Assembly: GCA_947044365.1 (NCBI GenBank)
Contig: OX345640.1
Coordinates: 5,692,001-5,756,000, forward strand
Length of the DNA stretch: 64,000 nucleotides
Direction: 5' to 3'
From: Petrosia ficiformis
Taxonomy: Eukaryota > Porifera > Demospongiae > Haplosclerida > Petrosiidae
Part shown: positions 1 through 10,700 of the stretch, one piece after another
Layout of the letters: the number at the start of each line of letters is the position of its first letter
Numbering within the stretch: the first letter of the stretch is position 1
Notes under the pieces: model-generated
What the model was told of the DNA's origin: nothing
Database searches by the model: none
Seen by the model: only the letters and a program-made list of their open reading frames with translations
Made by a program: the position numbers and the translations under genes

Positions 1-314
1 GGGTGTAACTTGAAAACAATACATAAACTATCAAAATATGCACTATGTACTGCTTCAACTATTGGAATAAATGGTATTAAGAATGTGTGAATTCATAACA
101 ATCTGAATAACTGACTAATTGACAGCTAATAACCTGAATAACTGACATTTTGTTAATCCTCGCAACTGTACTAACCAATTAAATAGTTATTTTAACAATT
201 TTGTTTTTGCAGTGAAGCAATTGGTATATGTTATGTTGGTTCTAATGCTATGGTATTGTATTGTATTTATGTACTGAGTTCATATTTTGATATATTGTTT
301 TCAAGTTACACCCA
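1..314. mobile_element. TIR element (MITE-like), about 312 bp
   Basis: The first ~45 bases (starting gggtgtaacttgaaaacaat) recur in inverted form at about 265-312 (ending attgttttcaagttacaccc) with only small gaps, so the stretch is bounded by terminal inverted repeats. It has no coding potential. Its interior (68-215) carries a sequence found again at 36560-36676, including the motif ttttgtttttgcagtg that ends another repeat family here. The left boundary may lie just outside the window. Non-autonomous DNA transposon is the natural reading; superfamily not determined. Confidence 0.65.
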
Positions 315-1019
315 CTTTTAATCATTCTGCTCCAGGATTCGGCTTCACTTTTGGATTATAATAGGCTTTGTACATAAACTACATATTTGAGACCATCACA
401 ATCCATGAATCTACTGAAGCAATTGGCATATATTAGGTTTGTTCTAATTTCACAAGGAACCCTATATAGAAACCATTCAAGACACATTAGATCCTTTAAT
501 TTCATGAAATACCAAAGATTCTAATAATATCAGATGGAGAGAAAGATAAACACAAATGATTCAATAGTGCTCACACACATACAATGGATAGATTCTTTAA
601 TTTAAAAGTGGTATTTAACTCGTGCATGACTTCACATACGTAATTAATAAATGCATTTCTGTACCACAAAGAATGTTCTGAAGTGTTGTAATTCTGAATA
701 TTTTAGTTATTTGTTGGGCTATCATACCATTTCATGACAGAAAAAGCTTGTTTGCTTTTAATACTCCATCACAACATGGCATAACAATCCATCAAAGTAA
801 CCATTACTTCAATAAAAGAGCAGCTGATTTTAGAATCTCTAATTAACAGATGATTCCAGATAGAAGCTAGAAAATGTAATTTGAAACAACATTTTAAACT
901 GACACTAGATAAATATTTGCAAGAGAAAAACTAACAGAGAACATAGAAAACAGGGGATGAATGCAACATAAGAACTGGCAAAGACAATTAGCTGTGATTT
1001 AGAAACTATGAAATACCTT
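315..1019. other. No gene seen; AT-rich spacer
   Basis: AT-rich sequence with stops in all frames and no recognisable splice-flanked exon or repeat boundary. Part of it could be old repeat sequence. Confidence 0.5.
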
Positions 1020-2990
1020 CCATATTCGATACAGAGAACAACAGGGGTTGAAGACATACACAATCAAATGAGTTGACAAGAGCATCAAATTAGGATAAAT
1101 CGATACTTAAGGAAATGTCAAAGATCCTTAAATGAAATTATGTCACACTCTATGATACTATGAAGACATGTAATTATTGTAGCTAAGTTTAATCTGTTGT
1201 TATTTAATACTTTTACCAGTCTATTATATATGTGAACAACAGGGCTTGGAGAGACACACAATTATTCAGTATAATGCACCTTTAAACTGAAATACAATTC
1301 CGCATGATTTGAACATAGACTCTAGCAAATATCCTTAGATTCATTACCAAAGATCCTTATCTTCTGTCGCTTTAAATACTGTGATCAGTCTATTATACAG
1401 TGAACAATTGGGCTTGGAGAGACACACAATTAAATGGAGTTATTCAGCATAATGCACCTTTAAAATGAAATCCAATTAAGGATGATTAAAACCAAAAAAC
1501 TAGGAAAGATCCTTAGCGTCATTACTAACGATCCTTATCTTCAATCACTATTACCAGTCTATTATACAGTGAACAATTGGGTTTGGAGAAACACACAATT
1601 AAATGGAGTTGTTCAGTATAATGCACCTTTAAAATGAAATCCAATTAGGGATGATTAAAACCTAAAAACTAGGAAAGATCCTTAGCTTCATTACCAACGA
1701 TCCTTATCTTCCATCACTATTAAACACTATTACCAGTCTATTATACACTGAACTGATAGGCTTGGAGAGACACACAATTAAATGGAGATATTCAGTATAA
1801 TGCACCTTTAAACTGAAATCCAAATAGGGATGATTAAAACCTAAAAACTAGGAAAGATCCTTAGCTTCATTACCAACGATCCTTATCTTCCATCACTATT
1901 AAATACTATTATACAGTGAACAACTGAGCTTGGAGAGACACACAATTAAATGGAGTTATTCAGTATAATGCACCTTTAAAATGAAATCCAATTAGGGATG
2001 ATTAAAACCTAAAAACTAGGAAAGATCCTTAGCTTCATTACCAACGATCCTTATCTTCAATCTCTATTATACAGTGAACAATTGGGCTTGGAGAGACACG
2101 CAATTAAATGGAGTTATTCAGTATAATGCACCTTTAAAATGAAATCCAATTAGGGATGATTAAAACCTAAAAACTAGGAAAGATCCATAGCTTCATTACC
2201 AACGATCCTTATCTTCAATCTCTATTATACAGTGAACAATTGGGCTTGGAGAGACACACAATTAAATGGAGTTATTCAGTATAATGCACCTTTAAAATGA
2301 AATCCAATTAGGGATGGTTAAAACCTAAAAACTAGGAAGGATCCTTAGCTTCATTACCAATGATTTCCATCACTATTAAATACTATTATACAGTGAACAA
2401 TTGGGCTTGGAGAGACACACAATTAAATGGAGTTATTTAGTATAATTCACCATTAAAATGAAATCCAATTAGGGATGATGAAAACATAGAAACTAGCAAA
2501 GATCCTTAGTTTCATTACTTATCTTCCATCAATATTAAATACTATTACCAGTCTATTATACAGTGAACTGTTGGGCTTGGAGAGACACATATAAGTTGTA
2601 ATTATTTAGTATAATCCACCATTAAAATGAAATCCAATTAGGGATGATGAAAACATAGAAACTAGCAAAGATCCTTAGTTTCATTACCAAAATCCTTATC
2701 TTCCATCAATATTAAATACTATTACCAGTCTATTATACAGTGAACAATTGGGCTTGGAGAGACACATAAATAAATGGAGTTATTCAGTATAATGCACATT
2801 TAAAAGGAAATCCGGTTAGGGATTAATGCACATAGAAACTAGCAAAAATCTGTTTATACGTTTAGTTTACAAATTAAAAGATCTTTAGATCTGATCACTA
2901 TAGATACTAATGTCTATTGTGCTAATGCATTACACAGCTTGATGATAACTACATTAAATATCGAGTATAATGTACCTTAAATCAGGGTAG
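1020..2990. repeat. Minisatellite, ~157-180 bp unit, about 10-11 copies
   Basis: A unit containing the landmarks gggcttggagagacacac, attcagtataatgcaccttt, gaaatccaattagggatga and aaagatccttagcttcatta repeats about every 157-179 bp. The gggcttgg landmark falls near 1242, 1411, 1580, 1759, 1927, 2084, 2242, 2404, 2573 and 2751. A degenerate first unit lies near 1035 and a degenerate last one near 2940. Inner copies (1560-2340) are the most alike and edge copies the most diverged, as expected of an array evolving by unequal exchange. No ORF runs through it. Confidence 0.9.
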
Positions 2991-3251
2991 AATCGTGTAT
3001 AACAAAGCTGTAAATTAAAGTTTCTCAACTTAGAAACTACCATTATTCTTTCATTGTTAATATTCCATGCAACTATTGTGCAACACAGTGAAGAACAAGA
3101 GATCAGTGAAGAGAAATACGAGTAACACAACCATTGAGGTACATCTGCTGCTGAGCTCGAACTAGTGGGTGTGGCTGGGACGAGCTGTAATATATCCACG
3201 TCCCGATGATTGATCCTTAAATCGGATCCGAAGCCTGATTTTGATCACCTC

Positions 3252-3822
3252 AAATCCCATAATGTTAACGGCCATTAATGTTAACGAGAAGTTGATTTTC
3301 GTTAAAGTTTGCGCAAGCGCAGATAAAAAACACGTTGTCTAAGCTAAGTAAAGATGTCTATCCGTCGTTGGTTGACACCAGCCAGGTCCTCCAGTCTATC
3401 TTTCTTGCCAGATCCCGGTGGAGATGGGGGTGTTGCTGCTGCCAATGAAGAGGTGCTTGCTGCCACTAAAGGAAAAAGAAAGAGAGGTCAATATCATCAT
3501 TATATATGATGCTACACTTCGACTTAAAATTGCCTGTGAAAATGGGAAGAAATCCACAGTTGAGAAGTTCTCTATGGAGTTATGTTATGAGATCTCTGAA
3601 GGAACTGTGAGAAATTTCAAGTGTACTTACCTCTCAAAGTTGAAGACTCTCGGTGATGCTGATGCTATCACTAGTTTGCCTCATGCTACCTTAGCCAGAC
3701 ATTTACTTGTTGGAGAAATTTTTGAAATGAAAATCCTTAAAAAATGAAAATCATAAATAATCGTTAAACACTTACACATTCATAAAACATTAAATATAAT
3801 GGTCGTTAACATTATGGGATTT
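3252..3822. mobile_element. Deleted DNA transposon with TIRs
   Basis: The left end aaatcccataatgttaacg followed by gccatta (from 3252) matches, inverted, the right end near 3797-3822 (taatggtcgttaacattatg then ggattta), giving TIRs of about 26 bp with one mismatch. Between them is a frameshifted fragment of a transposase N-terminus and nothing else, so this is an internally deleted, non-autonomous copy of a ~570-bp derivative. No convincing target-site duplication could be fixed from the flanks. A pogo/Tigger-type or related DDE element is possible from the HTH-like remnant. Confidence 0.7.
3354..3747 (+). pseudogene. Transposase N-terminal fragment, frameshifted
   Basis: A reading frame opens at ATG 3354 (MSIRRWLTPARSSS...) and reaches the basic stretch GKRKRGQYHHY near 3470-3505, then hits a stop. 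The homologous continuation (DATLRLKIACENGKKSTVEKF, then SEGTVRNFK and SLPHA) lies in the next frame and runs to 3747. The break coincides with a 4-bp AT insertion at about 3506-3511. The pattern (basic linker, helix-turn-helix-like region, SLPHxxxxRxLLxGE-type end) resembles N-termini of DDE transposases common in cnidarian and sponge genomes; that assignment is from memory of the family. The catalytic domain is absent. It lies inside the TIR element 3252-3822. Confidence 0.55.
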
Positions 3823-3997
3823 ACAGTATATACTGCATTGACTAAGTTTCCTGTATACAATTAAGCGATATTCTGGCTTGTGTAGACTGAAGATGTTCCT
3901 AGTGAAGCCATTGACAAAGTAGTAGGAAGCCTTCACTGCAATCACTTTAATGACAAAGGCAATGATGTCAAACACTCTTGAATATAGGACTAAACAG

Positions 3998-6900
3998 TTA
4001 TTTCTCGGCTTCCCCAAAGCATGCTCTCACTTCCCTAATAGTAGGGGACTTCATTTCTGCCTCCAGACGTGTTCGTTTCATAGCTAACCTTGGAGATCGT
4101 CGAGATGTAGACGCCATGTTTAACGAAGGCGTATACGCATGGGTTCTAAATCTTGCTTTTGACAGTGGTTTTGTTAGTATATCAGCTAATATTTTGTTTG
4201 TTGGACAATAGTGTACTTTAATCAATCCTTTTTGTGTGGCCTCATGAATAATGGTAACAAATATCAATAGGTTTAGTTCAGGAGTGTGCAATTGGATTTT
4301 TTGACATTCCAATTGCACCTTGGTTGTCTTCCATAATGGTTACTGGCTTGTTTGAGGACACCCTTAGAGATTGTCAATAATCGTCTCAGCCATTCTGCTT
4401 CTTATGATGCAGAACTAAGGGCAATATATTCTGCTTCTGAAGTTGACAAGGCAACAATTAGTTGTTTCTTACTAATTGGTCCCCCTGCTATTATGAACAA
4501 ATTACCAGTAGTTAAGTGATGGTCATCCTGATCCCCAGCCCACTGAGCATCTGAGTATCCAATCAGGCTTTCATTATCTAATTTCTGGTACTTAATGGCT
4601 AGCTCAGTAGTACCGTTTAGATATCAAAGTATACATTTAGCAGCAATTAAGTGAAGCTGAGATGGATTCAAATAATTATATTTTGACACAACTCCCACTG
4701 CTTGTGCATGTCTGGTCTTGTGGCAATGGCTGCATATAAAAGACTTCCAACCAGTGACTGATATTCAGTATGATTGACAGTACTACTGGTTTCTTCACTC
4801 TTTTTGAGTTGGCACTGCTATCAGCAGGAGTTGATACTGTTTTAGCTTCAGATGGTCAATATGTTTTAAAATATACTGTTTCTAATGAATCCAAAGGCAT
4901 TTGTTACATTAGTCTTGTTCAATATTCACTTCAAGACAATAGTGGAGTCTGCCCATGTCTTTCATTTTGAATCTAGCTGACAAATTCTTCCTGATAGTCC
5001 TCATTTCTTCCGCTGTTTTGCTAATTATGATCAAATCATCAGCATAATATTATCGCAACAATTGTCACTGTCACCATATTGGAAATATACACATGTATCT
5101 GCTGGACTCTGTTCAAAGCCATTTGATGTATCAACATATCGTTATGTACAGCAAGTAATGCTCTGATTGATGAAAATCGTACAACAGGCCTAGAAGAGAA
5201 TGTTTCATCATAATCTATGCCATAAATCTGTGTGAATCCTTTTGCTACAAGTCTTCCTTTGAAACTCTCAACTGTTCTATCACTTCTGTAATTTACTTTA
5301 AATACTCCTTTTGATTTCATTTGTTTACAACCTTCTGGGAGTTTGGTTAATTCCCATGTATCATTCTTCATCAGCGAGTGATACTCCTGATCAGCTGCAA
5401 TCTTCTATTCTTTAGTATGATCATTTTTTAGTGTTTCTTCCATGCATTTGGGATATGTTCTGTTATCTGCCGTATAGAACATGCTACATGTACTGCAGAG
5501 TTCTCTAAAGTTGTTGCTAAATCTACACATTTGTCTATTCCGTAATTAATTGGTTGTTGTCTTCTTCTTTCGGAACACCTTCGATTTTCTTGTGGTTCTT
5601 ATTCTGACTTCATCAACCTGTTAGCCGTCTTCAGTACCAACAAGTGAGTCCACTTCAAAAGTGTTTAAATGACTTTCAGATTCTGTTGAAGCTGAACATC
5701 CAACATCTGCTTCGTTGAATATAACATCTCGACATACTATTACTCTCATTAACCTTTCATCCAGTAGTTGGTAGCCTTTTCACTTTTTACTGTAGCCAAC
5801 AAAGCGAAGCTTTTGTGATTTCCTATCCAGTTTTTGTCTGTGAATACTTGGTATATGAGCATAAGCAATACTGTTTCCTATCAGCAGGAGTTGATACTGT
5901 TTTAGCTTCAGATGGTCAATATGTTTTAAAATATACTGTTTCTAATGAATCCAAAGGCATTTGTTACATTCGTCTTGTTCAATATTCACTTCAAGACAAT
6001 TGTGGAGTCTGCCCATGTCTTTCATTTTGAATCTAGCTGACAAATTCTTCTTGATAGTCCTCATTTCTTCCGCTGTTTTGCTAATTATGATCAAATCATC
6101 AACATATACCGCAACAATTGTCACTGTCACCATATTGGAAATATACACATGGATCTGCTGGACTCTGTTCAAAGCCATGTATTGTTGAAAGGCAGTGTTC
6201 CAACACCTAGGCGCTTGGTTCAATCCATAAAGAGACTTCTTAAGTGGACATACTAGGTGTTCTTTTCCTTGAACAACATAGCCACCTGGTTGATGCATAT
6301 ATACATGCATCTCTTCATCAAGTGTACCAAGAAAGGCTGTAACTACATCCATTTGATGTATCAACCTATCAATATGTACAACAAGTAATACCCTGATTGA
6401 TGAAAACTGTACAACAGGCCTAGAAGAGAATGTTTCATCATAATCTATGCCATAAGTCGGTGTGAATCCTTTTGCTACAAGTCTTCCTTTGAACCTCTCA
6501 ACTGTTCTATCACTTCTGTAATTTACTTTAAATACTCCTTTTGATCCAATTGGTCTACGACCTTCTGGGAGTTTGGTTAGTTCCCATGTATTATTCTCCA
6601 TCAGCGAGTGATACTCCTGATCAGCTGCAATCTTCTATTCTTTAGTATGATCATTTTTTAGTGCTTCTTCCATGTATTTGGGATATGTTCTGTTATCTGC
6701 CGTATAGAACATGCTACATGTTGTACAGAGTTCTCTAAAGTTGTTGCTAAATCTACACATTTGCCTATTCCATAATTAATTAGTGGTGGGCTTCTTCTTT
6801 CGGTAAGCCTTCGATTTTCTTGTGGTTGTTATTTTGACTTCATCAACCTGTTCGATGTCTTAAGTACCAACATGTGAGTTCACTTCAGTAGTGTTTAAAT

Positions 6901-7005
6901 GACTTTCAGATTCTGTTGAAGCTGATCATCCAAAATCTGCTTCGTTGAATATAACATCTCGACATACTATTACTCTCATTAACCTTTCATCCAGTAGTCG
7001 GTAGC
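3998..7005 (-). mobile_element. Decayed Ty1/copia retrotransposon with internal duplication
   Basis: Reading the - strand one meets the integrase C-terminal end (KGYRLLDERLMRVIVCRDV, 6995-6930), the reverse transcriptase (6601-5942), then a second integrase end and RT (5876-4975), and finally an RNase H region reaching 3998, which ends in a typical copia tail (ADILTKPLSKARF). The pieces contain many stops and frameshifts. About 1.07 kb is duplicated in tandem: 4808-5790 matches 5877-7000. The downstream RT copy has a ~225-bp internal deletion whose ends share ccat. No LTR pair was recognised, and the upstream side ends in a LINE fragment, so the element is truncated. Not expected to be active. 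Confidence 0.85.
5942..6601 (-). pseudogene. Copia-type reverse transcriptase (RVT_2) fragment
   Basis: The longest open piece of the copia element, 219 codons. It starts with the linker ENNTWELTKLPEGRRPIGSK typical of copia pol, continues through YGIDYDETFSSRPVV and the GLNQAPRCW motif, and contains the catalytic YVDDLIII motif. The polymerase palm is therefore largely represented, but the flanking integrase and RNase H parts are broken and out of frame, so this is a remnant. A shorter second copy (5371-5039) lacks the segment holding the QAPRCW motif. Confidence 0.85.
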
Positions 7006-7490
7006 CTTTTGACAAAGAGTGCTGTGCCATCTCTCTTATCAACGGATTGGGAGAGGTTAGCATCTTGACTGCCTGCCTTATCATAAGGGAACCCAAATCA
7101 TCTTCAATGCAACGCAGTCCAAGTCCACCTGAAGTTCTGGACGTGTAGAAAAACGTATCGCATGCATGTCCTCTGTGGCAAGCCAAGAGAACACTTAATG
7201 GAACTCCTTACGTTACGGTCCAACAACTTGGCACACTTTTTATGAGCAATTGTCGTTCTGAACACGTAATCCAGCTTGGGCAAAATAAATTCCTTGAAAG
7301 CCTCGATTTTCATCCAGTCCGCCAGAGGCGACTGAAATATACTCTCGACGTCCATCTTGAAGTCTTCAGCCAACTGGTCTGGGTGAGCTTTAGGGTTTGC
7401 ACCAAGCAACACACCCAGATTTCGGTATCAGTTTTCCCATTTCATCACAGGAATAGTATTCCCGTTCAAAGTAAATGTAGAGGAGAAGGC
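7005..7490 (-). pseudogene. LINE reverse transcriptase C-terminal fragment (R2/NeSL-like)
   Basis: On the - strand a piece from about 7490 reads FTLNGNTIPVMKW, then GANPKAHPDQLAEDF, SPLADWMKIEAFKEFILPKL, LDYVFRTTIAHKK and KCSLGLPQRTC; after a frameshift near 7160 it continues FFYTSRTSGGLGLRCIEDDL and QAVKMLTSP. The W-K-x-EAF...LPKLDYVFR and LP.R...FY...GGLGL patterns are those of the RT thumb region of site-specific-type non-LTR elements. It stops abruptly at about 7005, where copia integrase sequence begins in the same orientation. Both ends are missing; it is a dead fragment. Clade assignment is tentative. Confidence 0.7.
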
Positions 7491-7539
7491 GATCCTCTTA
7501 CTGAACACATCATGTAGCCTGTAGACAACGATCACACTA

Positions 7540-7722
7540 TTAAGTAGGTGTGGTACGTCCTCTCTGATCAGGAAGTTGACAACCTTTATAAAACTCAAAG
7601 CGCTATATACGAAAACGAGTGCGGATTTTAAAATTCACTATAGTACTGTGTGTGGATTGTGGAAGTCTAGAAGCAGCTCAGAATATCTCTGAAATTTAAA
7701 GCTGGTTTATAATTATTTAGTC
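7540..7722 (+). promoter_or_regulatory. Core promoter and 5' leader of receptor copy A
   Basis: A TATAAAA at 7587-7593 lies in a block (gtcctctctgatcag, aagttgacaac, tttataaaactcaaag) that has a clear counterpart upstream of copy C on the - strand (TATAAAA at 56209-56203). Further downstream gtggaagtc and tctctgaaatttaaag recur at the same place in copies A and B. The leader ends at ATG 7723-7725, immediately followed by a splice donor GTAAGG. With the usual ~30-bp spacing transcription would begin near 7620, giving a leader of about 100 nt. Conservation and position support a promoter; the start site is inferred. Confidence 0.6.
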
Positions 7723-10700
7723 ATGGTAAGGAATGTGTATTATCAAATGCATGGATCACTATAATTATGCATGTATTATTTAAAACAATTTTAATACTAA
7801 TTCTATTTACATATAATTTTAAATAGTTGTAGGTAATAGACAGAAGCTATTGCTGCAAGTTGTCCAGTGCAGTTATAATTATTATATATAATAATATACA
7901 TTATTATTATTATATACTATAGTTAAGTGATTACATGCAACTGAGATATGTGAATATCTTTAGCAAGTATATATATATAGTCAATGATAATGATGAACCC
8001 ACAATGATGTGAGAAAAGGAGGGGATATATAAAATCAACCCTAAGAATGGATTGTGGAAAACTGATTTTTTATCAACAATGTTGCCCCTTGCTTGAATCA
8101 ATGACACGCATGGATCAAAGGCTTGCTAGGCAGAAGTCACTTAGTGTCTTTATAGCTAATATAGGTGGCTGTTGCAACTGGTTTATCAGTGGATATAGTA
8201 ACTCCCTATAGGATATGCTACTTCAATTAATGTACCACTGTCTATACAATTATGACAATATACATTGTAAAAGTGAATGGCATATTTTAACTCTCATTTG
8301 GTTACATGATTTTAATCTATATTGACTAGTATATAAAGTACATGCCATAATAAAGAATGGTACAATACAATGTACACGTACATTAAACATAAATCCCACT
8401 ATAATTTCAAATTTTAAAATATCTGCAGAGTACATCACATGTTAAAGTACAAATTGATATTTGTATTAATTACTTACCTTTGTCACATGACCTTTACAAC
8501 CATAATTTATTCATTGCATAATTTGTATTTTAGTATAATAATTATTACTAATTAACCACTATAATTATTATTATGATGCTTTCTCTTTAATATAGATGAA
8601 TGAGAAGTGTAGACGTGTTCTCCAAATCACTGTAATATTCCTGTTCTTTGTTTTGTTTATTTTCTCTTTCATATATACACTTGCTGTATACTTTTCAATT
8701 AAGGAAAAACCAGTCAAGGTTTGTTTACTACATGTAATTAGGGGAAATTACATGTATTTCTATTATACATGTCACTACAAAACAGGAATTTTATTGTCAC
8801 AAATTGCTTGTAATATCTGTTGCACATTATATGAACAATAGTGTTGGGTATAAGAAACATAATCAAGAAAATAGAATTGTATTGATACTCCTGTATCCAA
8901 CTGAAGGTCTAAAATTGAACACAAATTGCGTTATGTGATATAATAATTATAGTATAGACATCTATGCCATTAATCTCTAATATCACTGTGATTACACATT
9001 TCACTGCCAACAATGAAAAAATTTGCTTTTGATTCTCAATCAAGTTGTATACCCTAAGTGATGTGATTCTACAAGAGTTATAGAAGACACCTCCAGCTAC
9101 AGTGTAACTGCAAGAATAGTTATTCCAAGCATGTAAGTCAGGATATACACTGCAAAAACAAAATAGTTAAAATAACTAATTTATTGGTGAGCACATTTGC
9201 AAAGATTTAACAATTGTAGGTTCTTCAATATACATAAATCTAAAGCCATAGTTCATTATGTTCAAATTATGATTGAAGGACAAAACATTTAGGGTGCTGT
9301 CTACTCATATTTCATGTCAATATACTAAAGTACCTTTAATTGTATTTAGCCATCAAAATTTGCAAACCTGCAAACATATAATTTTAATTTATATCTTTCA
9401 ATACTTGATGGCACATTATGTCGTAGTAACATCATGCATGTAACTGTTACAACATCCTTTATGACAATTTTGACAAACTAAACTGAAATTCATATTATTT
9501 CTTGCAACTGTACTAACTAATACATGGTTATTCAATTTTTGCAGTTCACCCCATGCTATTACATTATGCGTAATATTATATTATCAAAAGGAGGTATAAC
9601 AAAATTGTATAGTGATTACTTCTTTCTTTCCAGAGTGAATTCCTGCCTAATGAAGTTTGTCATCCTTACATTGCTCTTTCTAATGTCCCAGAAATTAATT
9701 TAAATCTAGATTCTGGAACTCTGTTGACAAATGTATCTGGTAAGAAAATCAATACACTGTAAATATTAGTGAGTTATTTTACCCCTCATTTAGTTACGTG
9801 AGTTTCAGTACAATATTAATGGTATGCTACATTTACAATTCAGTACTGATTTCTAATATTACACTGCAAAAACTAAATCGTTAAAATAACCATTTTATTG
9901 GTTAGTACAGTTGCAAGGAAAAGCATGAGTTCCAATTTAGATTGTCAATTGTCATAGAGGATGTTGTGGCTACATGCATGATGTTACTACGACATAATGT
10001 GCACCAAATATTGAAATGCATAATTAAATGATGTGTTTACAGGTTTACAAATCCTTTTGATGGCCAGATACAATTACATATACTTTAGTATAAATTATAC
10101 CAAACCTTTGACATGAAATATGAGTAGACAGCACCCTAAAATTATATAGCTTCAATTGTTATTGAATATAATTAGTACAAAGTATCTATGGTATTATATG
10201 TATTTATCATGAGCAACAAACTAATTGTTAAATCCTTGCAACTGTACTAACCATTAAATAACTATTTTGTTTTTGCAGTGTACCAAGTAATATTACAAGT
10301 AGTAATATTACCTGGTAATATTGCCAGAGAATATTACCTTGTGATATTACCTGGTAATGTCACAAATCTTCTGATTTTAATCTATACTAGCATATAAATA
10401 TATGACATAATCAAAATCAATAGAATATACTTCTCATATATAGTATGTAAATCCCATACAACTACATACATATATGCTATCTTCTCAAATATCTGTGGGT
10501 ATATCGGAACTAATTACTCTGGAATGAGGAGGTATAACATCAAATGTTTTTCTAGATGTTAGAATGGAATGATAACCACAGGTTATACATATAATACTGT
10601 AGTATTATAGAGAATACTGTTTTTGTTATATTATAATATGTACTTTATATACTTACATCAAGATTAAATGAACCTAGTACTTGCAAATATTACCTAGCAG

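Noticed and set aside
10282..10380. Short taatattacctgg repeats, CRISPR-like at first sight
   Set aside because: Irregular, no constant spacer length; simple AT-rich repeat in an intron.
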